NCBI GenBank assembly: GCA_900239685.1
Contig: OENT01000499.1
Location: 4,293-68,292 of the forward strand
Length of the DNA: 64,000 bases
DNA from: Rotaria macrura
Taxonomy: Eukaryota > Rotifera > Eurotatoria > Philodinida > Philodinidae
Direction of reading: 5' to 3'
Part shown: positions 1 to 10,319 of the stretch, piece by piece
Layout of the letters: each line of letters starts with the position of its first letter
How positions within the stretch are numbered: the first letter of the stretch is position 1
The notes under the pieces: model-generated
Database searches by the model: none
Told to the model about the DNA's origin: nothing
The model's input: only the letters and a program-made list of their open reading frames with translations
Translations under genes and position numbers: made by a program

Positions 1-400
1 TCGGAAACCCTTGAAACAGTTCCCGAGAGTAAGAAAAGGGTTTCCGAGCCTCGCAAACCTTTTTGCGTTGGTTTTCTGGGAAACGGTTATTTTTTAGAGA
101 GATGGCCGTAAACGGCCTTATACCTATTTCTTACGGCGAAAAAAGGCGAGCGTATTTTGTGACCACTTTACTATCGTCACAAACGAAGTCTCACGGTGAA
201 CTACGATCGTCGTAAAGGGTGATCGTGAAAAATTCGAGTAAACGTTCGCCGTAAATACACGCTAACTGTAAACGATAGTCGGATATTACGGTAATTGATA
301 GGATACGATGACTGTAAATGGTTTAGAAAACGACTACCGTTTTTCTATCGTAAACGGTCGTTTACGACAACTAGCTGTTCTATTTCACTATTGTAGTATT
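1..400. repeat. CGTAA/TTACG-rich, CpG-rich non-coding block
   Basis: No long open frame. The block is dense in CGTAA/TTACG words and short palindromes, for example ggccgtaaacggcc at 104-117 and cgtaaacggtcgtttacg near 350. The first ten bases recur inverted at 48-57. CpG is much commoner here than in the surrounding AT-rich DNA. A second block of the same composition lies at 2745-2895. I infer remnants of a repeat or transposable element, but no transposase or clean terminal repeats are visible, and the block may extend beyond the left window edge. Confidence 0.4.
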
Positions 401-689
401 TCTTTAAGTATAGCTTAAAGAAGGTGTCCCTTTGAGAATTATTCCGCGAAAGACATGATCATTTATCATGATGAATCATACAATCTAACATATTTTTAGA
501 AAGCGTCGTTTTTCAACGAATAATCGAGTTGGTATCGATTTTGAACCTACAATTGACTGAAATCCTCTTTCAAATCTGAAATCGAGACAACTACTTCTAA
601 GGGGAGAAAGTTCAATTGGTTTGTTCGATTTAATGGAATAAATTCCCTTGTTTGTGTTAGTACGCGAATGCTTTATATTTGAGGAATAC

Positions 690-1080
690 TGAAGGGTCCT
701 TCCAGACCCTGACTCGGACTCTTGTCTGGGTCAGGTCTAGAAAATTAATTTTTGTCTGATCCGGGCCCCTTATGCATTAATCTTCAGACCCGGTTCAGAT
801 TCAGTTTCAATGACGAATTTCGTTTATCAATTAATTGTTTCAATTCCGTTTTGCTTAACATAATGTTCTTCTCAGTTAAGCAAATAAATTTAATTTATTA
901 AGCATCGTATGATGAACAAGTGAATAGGAAGAAATATTTTTACATCAACTTTTACTCTGAGAACAAAGAATAAATAGATAAATACATTCATCATTTATTT
1001 GTCCATATGCACAGAGCGTACCAGATATTTGCAAAAAATATCTTGGGTCTGATTCCGGTCGGGTCCCGATCCTGGTCGAA
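690..1080. repeat. Degenerate GGGTC/GACCC-rich repeat patches
   Basis: Two patches (about 690-800 and 1035-1080) carry many copies of GACCC, GGGTC, CAGACC and GGTC words in both orientations, separated by ordinary AT-rich DNA. No coding frame runs through them. A looser patch rich in CAGACC and AAGGCC words lies at 3095-3225. The pattern looks like decayed simple or interspersed repeat rather than gene sequence. Confidence 0.35.
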
Positions 1081-1948
1081 ACATTTTGCTTATTTCAAGT
1101 CTGAGTCCATAAAATCCTGGACTCATAGTTCTCTATTTCCTATCATTATGGAGCTCCTTTGAAATTTGTAAGTAAAGAATCAATTCAATCTGACCGAAGT
1201 CAACCCAATCACGTCTTATCTATCAAACTTACTGCTAATCAATTTCAATATTACTGTGTTAGGGCTATTCTCACTTCTTCCTTTTTTCAATTACTGTAAA
1301 ATCTGTACACAATCAAATGTCTGAGTGAGTTTAGCCTTGAAGTGATTGCATTGCTTATACGCAGAAATTACAAAAAAAAAGTACAGTCAAGATTTCACAT
1401 GCGATAGTGACACAAAACCGTACGGTCTCTTGTCAAGACAAACAACAGTCAATGGCTAGAAAATCAATTTCAGTCGATTGTATTAGGTTCAGACTATCAG
1501 AAAAAAAAACTAATTTTTTTAATATCATTTGTAGATTATGTTTTTTACTTAACATTCGCATAGCCTCTACTAATATGTTCCGATTATAACTATATAAAAA
1601 ATAAATAGTATTCAAAATTTCTATGTAATTATTATTAAAAATGAAGGAATATTAAAAAAGACTATATGGCCTTCTCAGAATGTATAGATACTGCCGAAAC
1701 ATAATCCTTATGCATATATTTTCTGTGTATTTGGTCATGAGTCCCGATCATGACCAAATTTTAAATTAAACAGCCTAAACATTATTCAGAATACCCAGTT
1801 AGTGATGATTTTTGTTTAATTTGTCATCTGTTCGTTGACTGTTGAACATTACAACTTCATGGATATTAACATAGCTTACTAAAAAAATAATCGAAACCCA
1901 TCTAACTCCCATCACTAAATCAATTCAAATTAAGGCTTCAATTTTACC
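1081..1948. other. Gene-free AT-rich stretch
   Basis: Short frames exist on both strands but none shows splice-site-bounded exons, a signal peptide or a recognisable domain. I see nothing further in it. Confidence 0.5.
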
Positions 1949-2215
1949 CCAATCGTTATTCTGATGGAAGTTTCCTGTAGATTATCGAGGTCGATGAATC
2001 CGAATCCGTCATTAGTTTTTTCACCAGAGCTACCATTGGTCAGAATCCGCATCCATCCCAAGTCCAATATTCAAAAGTTAAACTTGCTAAGTGAACTCCA
2101 ATCGTTTTTCTGATAGAAGTTTCCTAAAGGTTATCAATGTCAACGAATCCGAATCTATCATTAGTTTTCTGATTCGAGTAGCCATTGTTGGCAAAGCGGA
2201 TGCATGAAAAGTAGT
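1949..2215. repeat. Imperfect tandem duplication, period about 149 bp
   Basis: A segment beginning ccaatcgttattctgatgg near 1949 is followed about 149 bp later, near 2098, by a diverged copy beginning ccaatcgtttttctgatag. Matching blocks run through both copies in order: GAAGTTTCCT, GGTTATC/GATTATC, GAATCCGAATC, CATTAGTTTTCT and a TACCATTG/AGCCATTG block. No coding frame spans it. It is probably repeat-derived DNA. Confidence 0.6.
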
Positions 2216-2744
2216 TTTACGTTGAGGAACAATTTTGATGATTTATTTTGGTAAATATTTTTCTTAGAGAGTACGTTTATTGTCAGTTTGCGTTGTTTCG
2301 GATACCGACTTGGTACTTTAGATTTGGTTTTTATTAATACTGTGGCACTTTACTGGCAGTTTCTTGTACTTCTTTGATAATTTGGGGTAGGTTTCCAGTA
2401 TTTCTGTGGTATACTTTGGAATATGTTTTCGTACCTGTGAGGTACTTCAGAATAAGCGATAGGGTGAATCTGGCTGTTGTGGGACGATTTTCACAAAACG
2501 TGATTTTCACAGGATTTCTTCTATGCTTTTTATCGTCAAATGGTATAGATCTTGGTATACGATGATTTTGATAGGATGAGGAAGAGAAGCCACTTGGTTT
2601 TCCGTGGGCAGAATTTCGGGATTGCGACTTGGTTTAGGATTTTTGTATGGCTGATTTTCACTATGTTTTTATTGTGTAGTATCTTTGATCTTTAGCAGAC
2701 AGGAAGGAATAGATTTTCTGCCTGACGGAAATACCTTCGTTCAT
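2216..2744. other. T+G-rich strand-skewed non-coding stretch
   Basis: About 500 bp in which the + strand is strongly enriched in T and G, with frequent TTTGG, TACTTT and TTTCT words. It holds no convincing coding exon. It lies between the 149-bp duplication and the second CGTAA-rich block and may belong to the same repeat-derived unit. Confidence 0.35.
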
Positions 2745-2895
2745 GGTCGCTAACGTTTTAATTACTGCAGCGAACGTCATCATGTTGGCTAGTTTACGTT
2801 GGTCGTTACGGCCGTAATACGGTGCATACCAAAACGTTAAAATACGGCGCGTATACAGGCGTTTACGGTCGTAGTTTCTCGTCGTAATGCTCGTC
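2745..2895. repeat. Second CGTAA/TTACG-rich block
   Basis: About 150 bp with clustered TTACG/CGTAA words (ggtcgttacggccgtaata near 2801, gtttacggtcgtag near 2860) and many CpG dinucleotides. Its composition matches the block at the left edge of the window. It could be the other end of a repeat unit about 2.9 kb long, or an unrelated copy. Confidence 0.35.
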
Positions 2896-5419
2896 CTGGG
2901 ATTGTTTTCTTTATAGTTTCATTAAATAAAATAAGTATAGATATTCTATTCTATTCTCTTCTTTATTTATTCATAGAATTCGTGCACTATTGTGGTCTAA
3001 AAATATCCACCAGTCATAAATAACGAATTAAAAAATGAACAAAGTCATTAGTTTTTGGTGCCATCTAATGTTTCAAGATGGTTACTCAAGAAATCAATAT
3101 AATTTCTCAGCCAGACCAAAGTTGTTGGCAAGGCCTGACCTAGATATATTGGCTGAGAGGATCAGACCATGCCAAATTTTCAAAGTTCAGCCTGTCAGAC
3201 ACCAGGCAAGGCCAGCAGCTCTATTACATACTTATGGGTTACTATCAAAGTAAATGTTTTTTCGTTAGGTGAAGCTCAGCTGATTGATTACTTATAAATT
3301 ATAACTAGTAAAATAAGACAGACCTGCAATCAATAATCAATATTTTTCAATATATCAATACAAATCTTATTAGAAGATCTCATATGATCATAGAAGATCT
3401 TACTGTTAAATCATACTGGGAACTGACCGTAATTATTGATGTAAAAAATTTGAGACCACGATATTTCGCACGATTTTCCGTATGGTCTTATACGATAATG
3501 ATGTAGGATCGGATATGAACATACAAGAATCTGATACTGATCCTAGTCTCTGATTGGTTGACCTGGATATATCCAAATCAACTCTTGGTTGAAATTAAAC
3601 CGTTATCTCTTAGCATTGTGTCAGATGTTGCTTGAAAGTAAAAGTTTTCATTTCATCAGTCAGAAGTATAAATGTATATGAATATTACGATGATTTCTTC
3701 TTATAACTAGAACATTTGTATGCATAGATCCTGGCTTCATATTGAAATCTTTAAAATGAAATATTTATCATAAAAAAAATTCACACTTTATTTCATTTTA
3801 CGTCACAATAATTTCTGTTACATTAACAAAGACAAGTCATAAATAAATACAATTTCAATAGAAAATATATTGAATTGATGTACTGCAGATGATCACCACG
3901 GTAGAAGAAAACAATCTTGTCCACTCTTTAGTAGGTTACGTAGTAATTAATATGGTATTCGTCGTTTTGTAAGTTAATAAATCATGAAGAAGTACCTAAA
4001 TATTTTTTCAAAATGTTACTTTAGTTGTATAGAACAAATTCCCTTCATTTAAATGCTAGAAAGTTTGCAATATCGCATACTGAGTTCGATGCCATTGGTA
4101 GTTTTTTCAAATTGTTCTTTTATTTGAATAATTTGTTCTTTTCCATTATTCTAGTACTTATACATTAAAAATTTCGAATACAGGAACAACTAGGTAACGG
4201 TACTCTGCAAACTTCACTATAAGAGCAGTTCGCGCTTTTACAATCCATAGAAAAAAATGTCTACGCTTTAGATCTGATCAGTTTCGACAGAAATTAGCCA
4301 GAACTATCAAATAAACTGAGAAGTATTTTCGAATGAACTAAGAGAGTACATGTGCTGCATGTGCACAGTATCTGAATAGCACATATGGCGGACAACATCA
4401 CGCAAAGAATTTAGATTCACTGAATTCGTGATTGATTTGAATGAAATAAAATGATTTTTTATGTTGTGGCGTGTCCTTATCCGTGTACATTGACGTGTCT
4501 CAATTCATGCGTGTATATTGAAATCAGCTGTCTCGTTCGATGACTAATTTGAGTAAGATATTTACGCGAGTATCGTATTTCGGCTATAAGTTGAATCAAA
4601 TATAATTTATTTGAATCTAGAAGCTCATTGAACTTAGCTATTGTACATTTAGATTTCCATTAGATATTATTGTGTGGATATGACTTCTATTGGAAAAAAT
4701 TATGACAAAGTGTATTACACAAACATGCATGTCAACGCGCATAGCAACATTGATGCTAATATCAATACCAAGGCTAAAAAATAAATCCTTTCTCAAACGT
4801 TGGGTACTAATTAGTTTTGTTGAGAACTTTAAAGAACTTTACAATACCGAAAAGTCTAATATTCAGTTGAGCTCAGGCGAGTTCAACAGATGAGTGTTAC
4901 TTCTCGTACATATTCTCGACAATGACTAATTCCTGGTGAATATGTAAAATACGATAAAACGATCGCAACCATGCTTATATTTTCTGTTCCTATCCCAAAG
5001 CAAATCATGAGTACGACAGTAATTGAATACATATTTCCAATTGTTGGTTGAAGAAACATGTCATTCTAAATGCTTGTAGAACAAGGCAAAACTCATTAGC
5101 ATCAATAAATAACATTCATCCATTGATTAATACGTGTCCTAACGATTCGTACTAGCTGTACTTCATCACTTTTTGTCGATCGAGTTGATAAACAATAGAA
5201 TAAATTAGAAATTAAATATCTCATTTGATTTTCATGTGTTGCGAATTCAATTAATACTGTTTCTCTTTTTTTATGCACTAATGAATTTCATTATGAAGAG
5301 AGAAAATAAATGCCTTGTGGATTGATTTCTCTAGAGAATTTCGGCAGTGAATCTAATAGTATATATCATGATCTGTATAGAGTACATCATATTTTATTAC
5401 ATATTACATTCAGAATAGA
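2896..5419. other. Gene-free intergenic DNA upstream of the sushi gene
   Basis: AT-rich DNA with only short frames lacking exon-like boundaries. It contains the CAGACC/AAGGCC-rich patch at 3095-3225 and a doubled agaagatct motif near 3370-3400. The sequence just before the next gene, ttacattcag at about 5404-5413, is a good 3' splice site six bases from the start codon. Confidence 0.5.
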
Positions 5420-8400
5420 ATGTTGTTCGAATCGATTGTTTGTGCTTTAATTTTTCCATTATGTTTTGCTGATATCGATGGTAAATAATATTCTTAATAA
5501 TTTTCATGTTCTACTCTTATGTATCGTATACAAAATGTTTGCTATTCTACGTATAGAAAATATTTTCTTTTGCAAAACTTCACCACCGAAATTAATTAAT
5601 GGTTTAATTAAACGTGATCGAGTTTCATATTACAAAGGAAAAGGCTATTTGGGTAATATGGAATATGAGTGTTTACGTGGTTTTCATCTTATTGGGAACA
5701 AAACGATTAGTTGTCTAAATGGTGCATGGTCAAAAATGGTTCAGTGCATACGTACTATGGTTTTTTAATAGTGTTTTTGATAAAATTTTATTTCTATTAT
5801 GAATGATTCATTTAGCTGAAAAGAAATGTTCACCGATTAGAAATTATCCACTAAATACATTTATTGAGTCGACTAATATAACTGTTCATCGAAATGATCC
5901 TCAACAAATTCTAATTGGTTCAACTGTTACGTTGGGTTGTGCGAATAATTATGAATTCGATTCTAAATCGAAGGGGTCCCTTACCATACGATGTCAACAT
6001 AATGGCACTTGGACATCGATGCCTAATTGTCGATGTAAGTAATAACTTGAATAGATTCGAAAATTGCATGTTTTTTCTTCATTCAAGAATTTCTTCTACT
6101 GTTTAGATATGCAACCATTGTGTGATTATTCGAAATTATATTTACCACATCGATCACGTATCACACGAATGAATTTTAAATTTTCAGAAAACAGTCGACA
6201 ATTTCACATGGTAAGTTGCAGATATCGTGTTCGATCGATGGGTATAGTAGCCAACTGCGTAGTTTCTTGATGCCTTGTTGTGATTATAAATTCTGTCTCA
6301 TCACTTATTCAATAGCTTTGCGTTGGCAGTGCTTAATCTATATCTCTTCCTGTGTATGCATGTATACTTCATCAAATTATTGGGAATTCCCTTTGAAACA
6401 TCTACACAAGAAAAATGAGTATTGAAATTACTTTCGACTTGGAAAAAAAATTGTTTTCGTCTGACTATGGAATAATCGTATTCGATAATTTTAAGACATT
6501 GATTATGAACACTAAAGCTATTAAAAAACTTCGTAGTCTTCAGAAAAATTTAAATAAACATCTAGAGTCCGGCCTATATTTACTTAATCGAAAATTTTGT
6601 TGTCAATTAAAATCATGTTTACTTTCTAGGTTGGTAGTAATCTTGAATATTCATGTGAAGAAGGCTATCGTTTAAGTGATGGTAAAACATCTCTTATAGT
6701 CGAATGTTTAACTACGGGTTCATGGTCATCGTTACCAGTTTGTGAATGTAAAATTTATGTTCTTCAAATTTACTTTTTCTTATTTCATTTCTCCATTAAA
6801 AAGTTGCATATCAAGCTGAACAGACCAAACGATGTAACTATCCAATCTATATTAAAAATGGTTTCATTACTTTATATAATGTCACGATTTGGGAAGATCA
6901 AACATATACAGGTGGAATTGTTTATGAATGCAATTATGGTTTTGAAGCGTTAAATGGTGAAAGTCAAATAAGAAGTGATTGTTCCGATGGTCAATGGGCT
7001 AATGTAAATGATTGTCAAGGTGTGTACGATATTTAAAAGGAAATAAAAGAGAGAATTTTGACAAGGAAAAACTGAAAACATATTTTAGAAATACCAACAT
7101 GTCCCAAACAAGATCTACTTGATATTGAATCTAAAGTAGAAAATTCCTATGTGTACAATGGTAAATCTAGACGAATGAAAAGCCATGCACGGAAAAGTTT
7201 TTCATTTTTCTTCTTTTGTTCGTTCAGTTTCATTGCAATATGTTCGAAATCCATTAGCATTTGTTTATAATTCATATGTTCTTCGAGTTTGTTTACCGAA
7301 TTTCAAACATGATCCATCAAGTCCACCATTAAAAATTCAATGTCAAAGTTCAACAAATACATGGACCGGTGTACCAATATGTTATGGTAAAATGAAATAT
7401 ATCGTATTTTCTAGTTTTGTTCTGTATATTTATCATCTAGCAAGTAAAACAACAACACAAACAATGGCAAATGTTGATGAACAACATTTAACGACAGCTA
7501 GTGATTCAATATTTTCAACAGAAAGTTCAACAATAGATTTCAATAGTACTTCAGTTCAAAGAACAACGATTGACAATGAAAGCCGTACTGTAAAAATCGA
7601 TACGACTCATTCAATCGTTTGTCATTCAAATGAAATTCCATGGATTCCGAATACTGTTATGATTCAATCAGAAACGAATGAAACATACAATATTGGTACT
7701 AGACTTTATTTCACATGTCAACCAGAATATGAATCTTTATTGAATCAATCAATTTTTATTACTTGTTCTATGTATGGAACATGGTTGATGGATACCAACA
7801 ATACGACAGTATGCCAATTTAGTAAGTTAACTTGAATGAAAATTAACTTATGTTACAATTATTCATTTTGAGATTTATATATGATTGACTAATTCAAATG
7901 CATCTTAGAATACTGAAAAAGACTTTAATGATCTATTCAAATAATTTCGATTCTAGGAAATGAAACGACTCATGAGATTATCTCAAGTACCACGACAAGT
8001 CAATCTAGTGCACAGCCAGAAAATAAAAACACTCAAAATCTAGATGAAAATTTACCAAAAATGACTATTTCAACTGATGTTATTGTTTCATCGACGCAAT
8101 CATTATCTACTAGTAATCGGCAAGTTCGTGATGTTGCTTCATACTGTAAAAACTTACCGGATATTGAACATGCTCAATTGTTAAGTGACGATACCGTCAA
8201 ACATTTTATGAATGATCAGATAACTTTTAGTGGATCAATCTTTTTTATGTGTCAGTATGGCTTTGTAAATGATATTAGTGGCGATCAATCATTTCGAGTA
8301 ACTTGCGAAAATGGTGTATTCCATCCAAAAATTGTTTGTACTGGTAAGAAATTTTGTCAATGAAAAAAAACTTCTTTACATCTTTATTTTGTGAAGAAAA

Positions 8401-9169
8401 AAATCGATGTTCACTTCCACCACCGATTGATACACTACGCAGTTCAGTGATTGATTCGTTGATAAATGTATTCGATACGTCTACCAATGAAGCTATTCCA
8501 GGATCTTTTATCCTTCTCAAATGTTTTAATAAAACAAATGATCAAAGTTCTATTTTCAACATGACTTGTCTTGACAATGGTCAATGGTTATTGCCACCTC
8601 CACCATGCACTGGTACGAATGAAGTCTATATAGACATTTTTCTTGATAGCTAGTTTTGCTTCTATTTTCACAGCTCCTTTTAAACGTCGTTGTCAAAGTG
8701 GAATCACGATTCCGAATGCTCGTACACACATTTATGCAAAAATAACTTCTGATGGTTATTACGATGATGGTAGTCGAGTCACATATCAATGTCTGGAGAA
8801 TTTTGCACGTGATCTTCAATCTGGCCCATTACACATGCAATGTAGAAATGGTCGCTGGGGACCACGTCCACGATGCATTCGTATGTAATTACTAATATTT
8901 TCTTTGAACATATCTTGTTGTTGTTGTTGTTCAATATTTTTACTTTAGCAAGTGGATGTCTAGAACCATTACCAGATACAATTGAAAATGGTTGGAAAAG
9001 CGTTGAATCTTATGTAACACATAATGATATAAAATATTATTTATTGACAAGATATTCATGTCATGAAAATACAGTTATAGTTAATTCAACTTCTCGTGTT
9101 ATTGAAATAAGTTGTCGAAATAATCTGTGGCAATATGAGTCATTACCTAAATGTCAATCAACCAGTTAA
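5420..9169 (+). CDS. Secreted multi-sushi (CCP) domain protein
   Basis: Thirteen exons: 5420-5480, 5557-5751, 5816-6034, 6107-6210, 6630-6747, 6804-7019, 7089-7160, 7228-7386, 7441-7821, 7957-8343, 8397-8612, 8674-8880, 8949-9169. All phases join and give about 851 residues. Exon 1 encodes a signal peptide (MLFESIVCALIFPLCFA). Ten sushi/CCP modules follow, each with four cysteines and the late tryptophan before the last cysteine, as in NGAWSKMVQC. Eight modules sit in single exons; modules 3 and 5 are split over two. Nearly all introns are phase 1, the usual arrangement of shuffled CCP exons. Ser/Thr-rich linkers precede modules 6 and 7. No membrane segment follows, so the protein should be secreted. 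CCP modules bind proteins or glycans; the partner is unknown. Complement-regulator-like is only a family resemblance. An AATAAA signal lies near 9353. Confidence 0.88.
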
Positions 9170-10319
9170 AACAGAACTTATAGCACGATAAATCAACTCA
9201 AATACGATTTCATATATTTCTACTGCGCAAAACACAACTATTATATGTTGATGTGCACTCGCTGTAGTTTGAAAAACAGTTTAAAAATGTATTGATTTTT
9301 TCTTGAAATACAGTAAAAAATAAGATTACTGTTGTCTGATTGTGCGAAGTCAAAATAAAGAAATACATTTTCATTACTTATTCAAAAATTATAGTTCTAT
9401 TTTATGATAGATAAACGGATAGTAGAATATTAAACAGGACAGAATCATAAGAGTTTACAAGAAGAAACTCAATATGCAGAGAATAAATAAGAAAAATATC
9501 TATTAAGTAAATCGAAATCAAGAGAATAACGGATCGTATTGAAATTTAAATGAAAAAATCGAGCGTCGATTGTACTACGTATAAAACACAACCAAAACGA
9601 GAATACTTTGCATTTATTACTCGATATGTTTTCTTTTGTGTAAGCTTACAACGCAATGTTCGGACAAGTGTTAAATCATCGATGATTCATGAAATAAAAT
9701 TGCACAAATCAATGAATTCAGAGATGTTTACCTGAAACAGAGGAAGTGATGACTAGAGAGAACTTTTCAATGGTAAACACAAAACACAAAGATGATTATT
9801 TACAGCTATATGGATAAGTAAACCAGAAGAACAATAACAAGTATTGGTGTTGATCGTCGTATTTGAGGGTGGGGGTAAAATGACCGGATTCACATCCATA
9901 ACCATCGATGAATTTGAAAAAATAACTCTGCTGAATATATTTAATGTGAAAAATAGTAAAATAGAGTTGTATTTCACAGATTGCTTCTTGAAGAAGCGGT
10001 AAATATGGATGTGATTGAGGTAGAACGTTTTATTAAAATTTCTGAATTCTCTTATGACTTACATACTTTTGAGTCTATTGAATGTCGTACTCACTAGATT
10101 CCAGCTAGAGTCAAAAGTATGGGAGACTCGCTTTTTCTAACTTGTCACCTTATGGAATAAATTCTTGCGAAAGAATTTAATTTTAATATTGGTAATTCTT
10201 TGCAATCTTTGATGAAAAATATTATTGTTTTTATTTGAACATTCATGTATACAATAATTTGAGCAATCTCTTAATGAATATTGGGAATCATACCTTTCGA
10301 TAACAATAAAGTTAATAAA
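9170..10319. other. Intergenic stretch
   Basis: 3' ends of the sushi gene (+) and the F-box gene (-) converge here. The minus strand holds a 9753-9977 frame with a hydrophobic stretch and several plausible GT/AG sites, but no ATG start, so I do not call a gene. A short imperfect hairpin lies at 10062-10121. Confidence 0.4.
10062..10121. repeat. Short inverted repeat (15-bp arms, 30-bp loop)
   Basis: Arms catacttttgagtct (10062-10076) and agagtcaaaagtatg (10107-10121) are inverted copies matching at 14 of 15 positions. It lies in the 3' intergenic region of the F-box gene. It could be a small foldback repeat or a structured 3' end; nothing else supports a function. Confidence 0.4.

Noticed and set aside
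4690-4893. 67-residue plus-strand frame upstream of the sushi gene
   Set aside because: No recognisable motif, leader or splice context; length expected by chance.
9753-9977. Minus-strand frame with a hydrophobic N-terminal stretch, possibly a small secreted protein
   Set aside because: It begins with GTG, not ATG; the frame stays open further upstream, and only weak splice options connect it to other exons. Not enough to call a gene.
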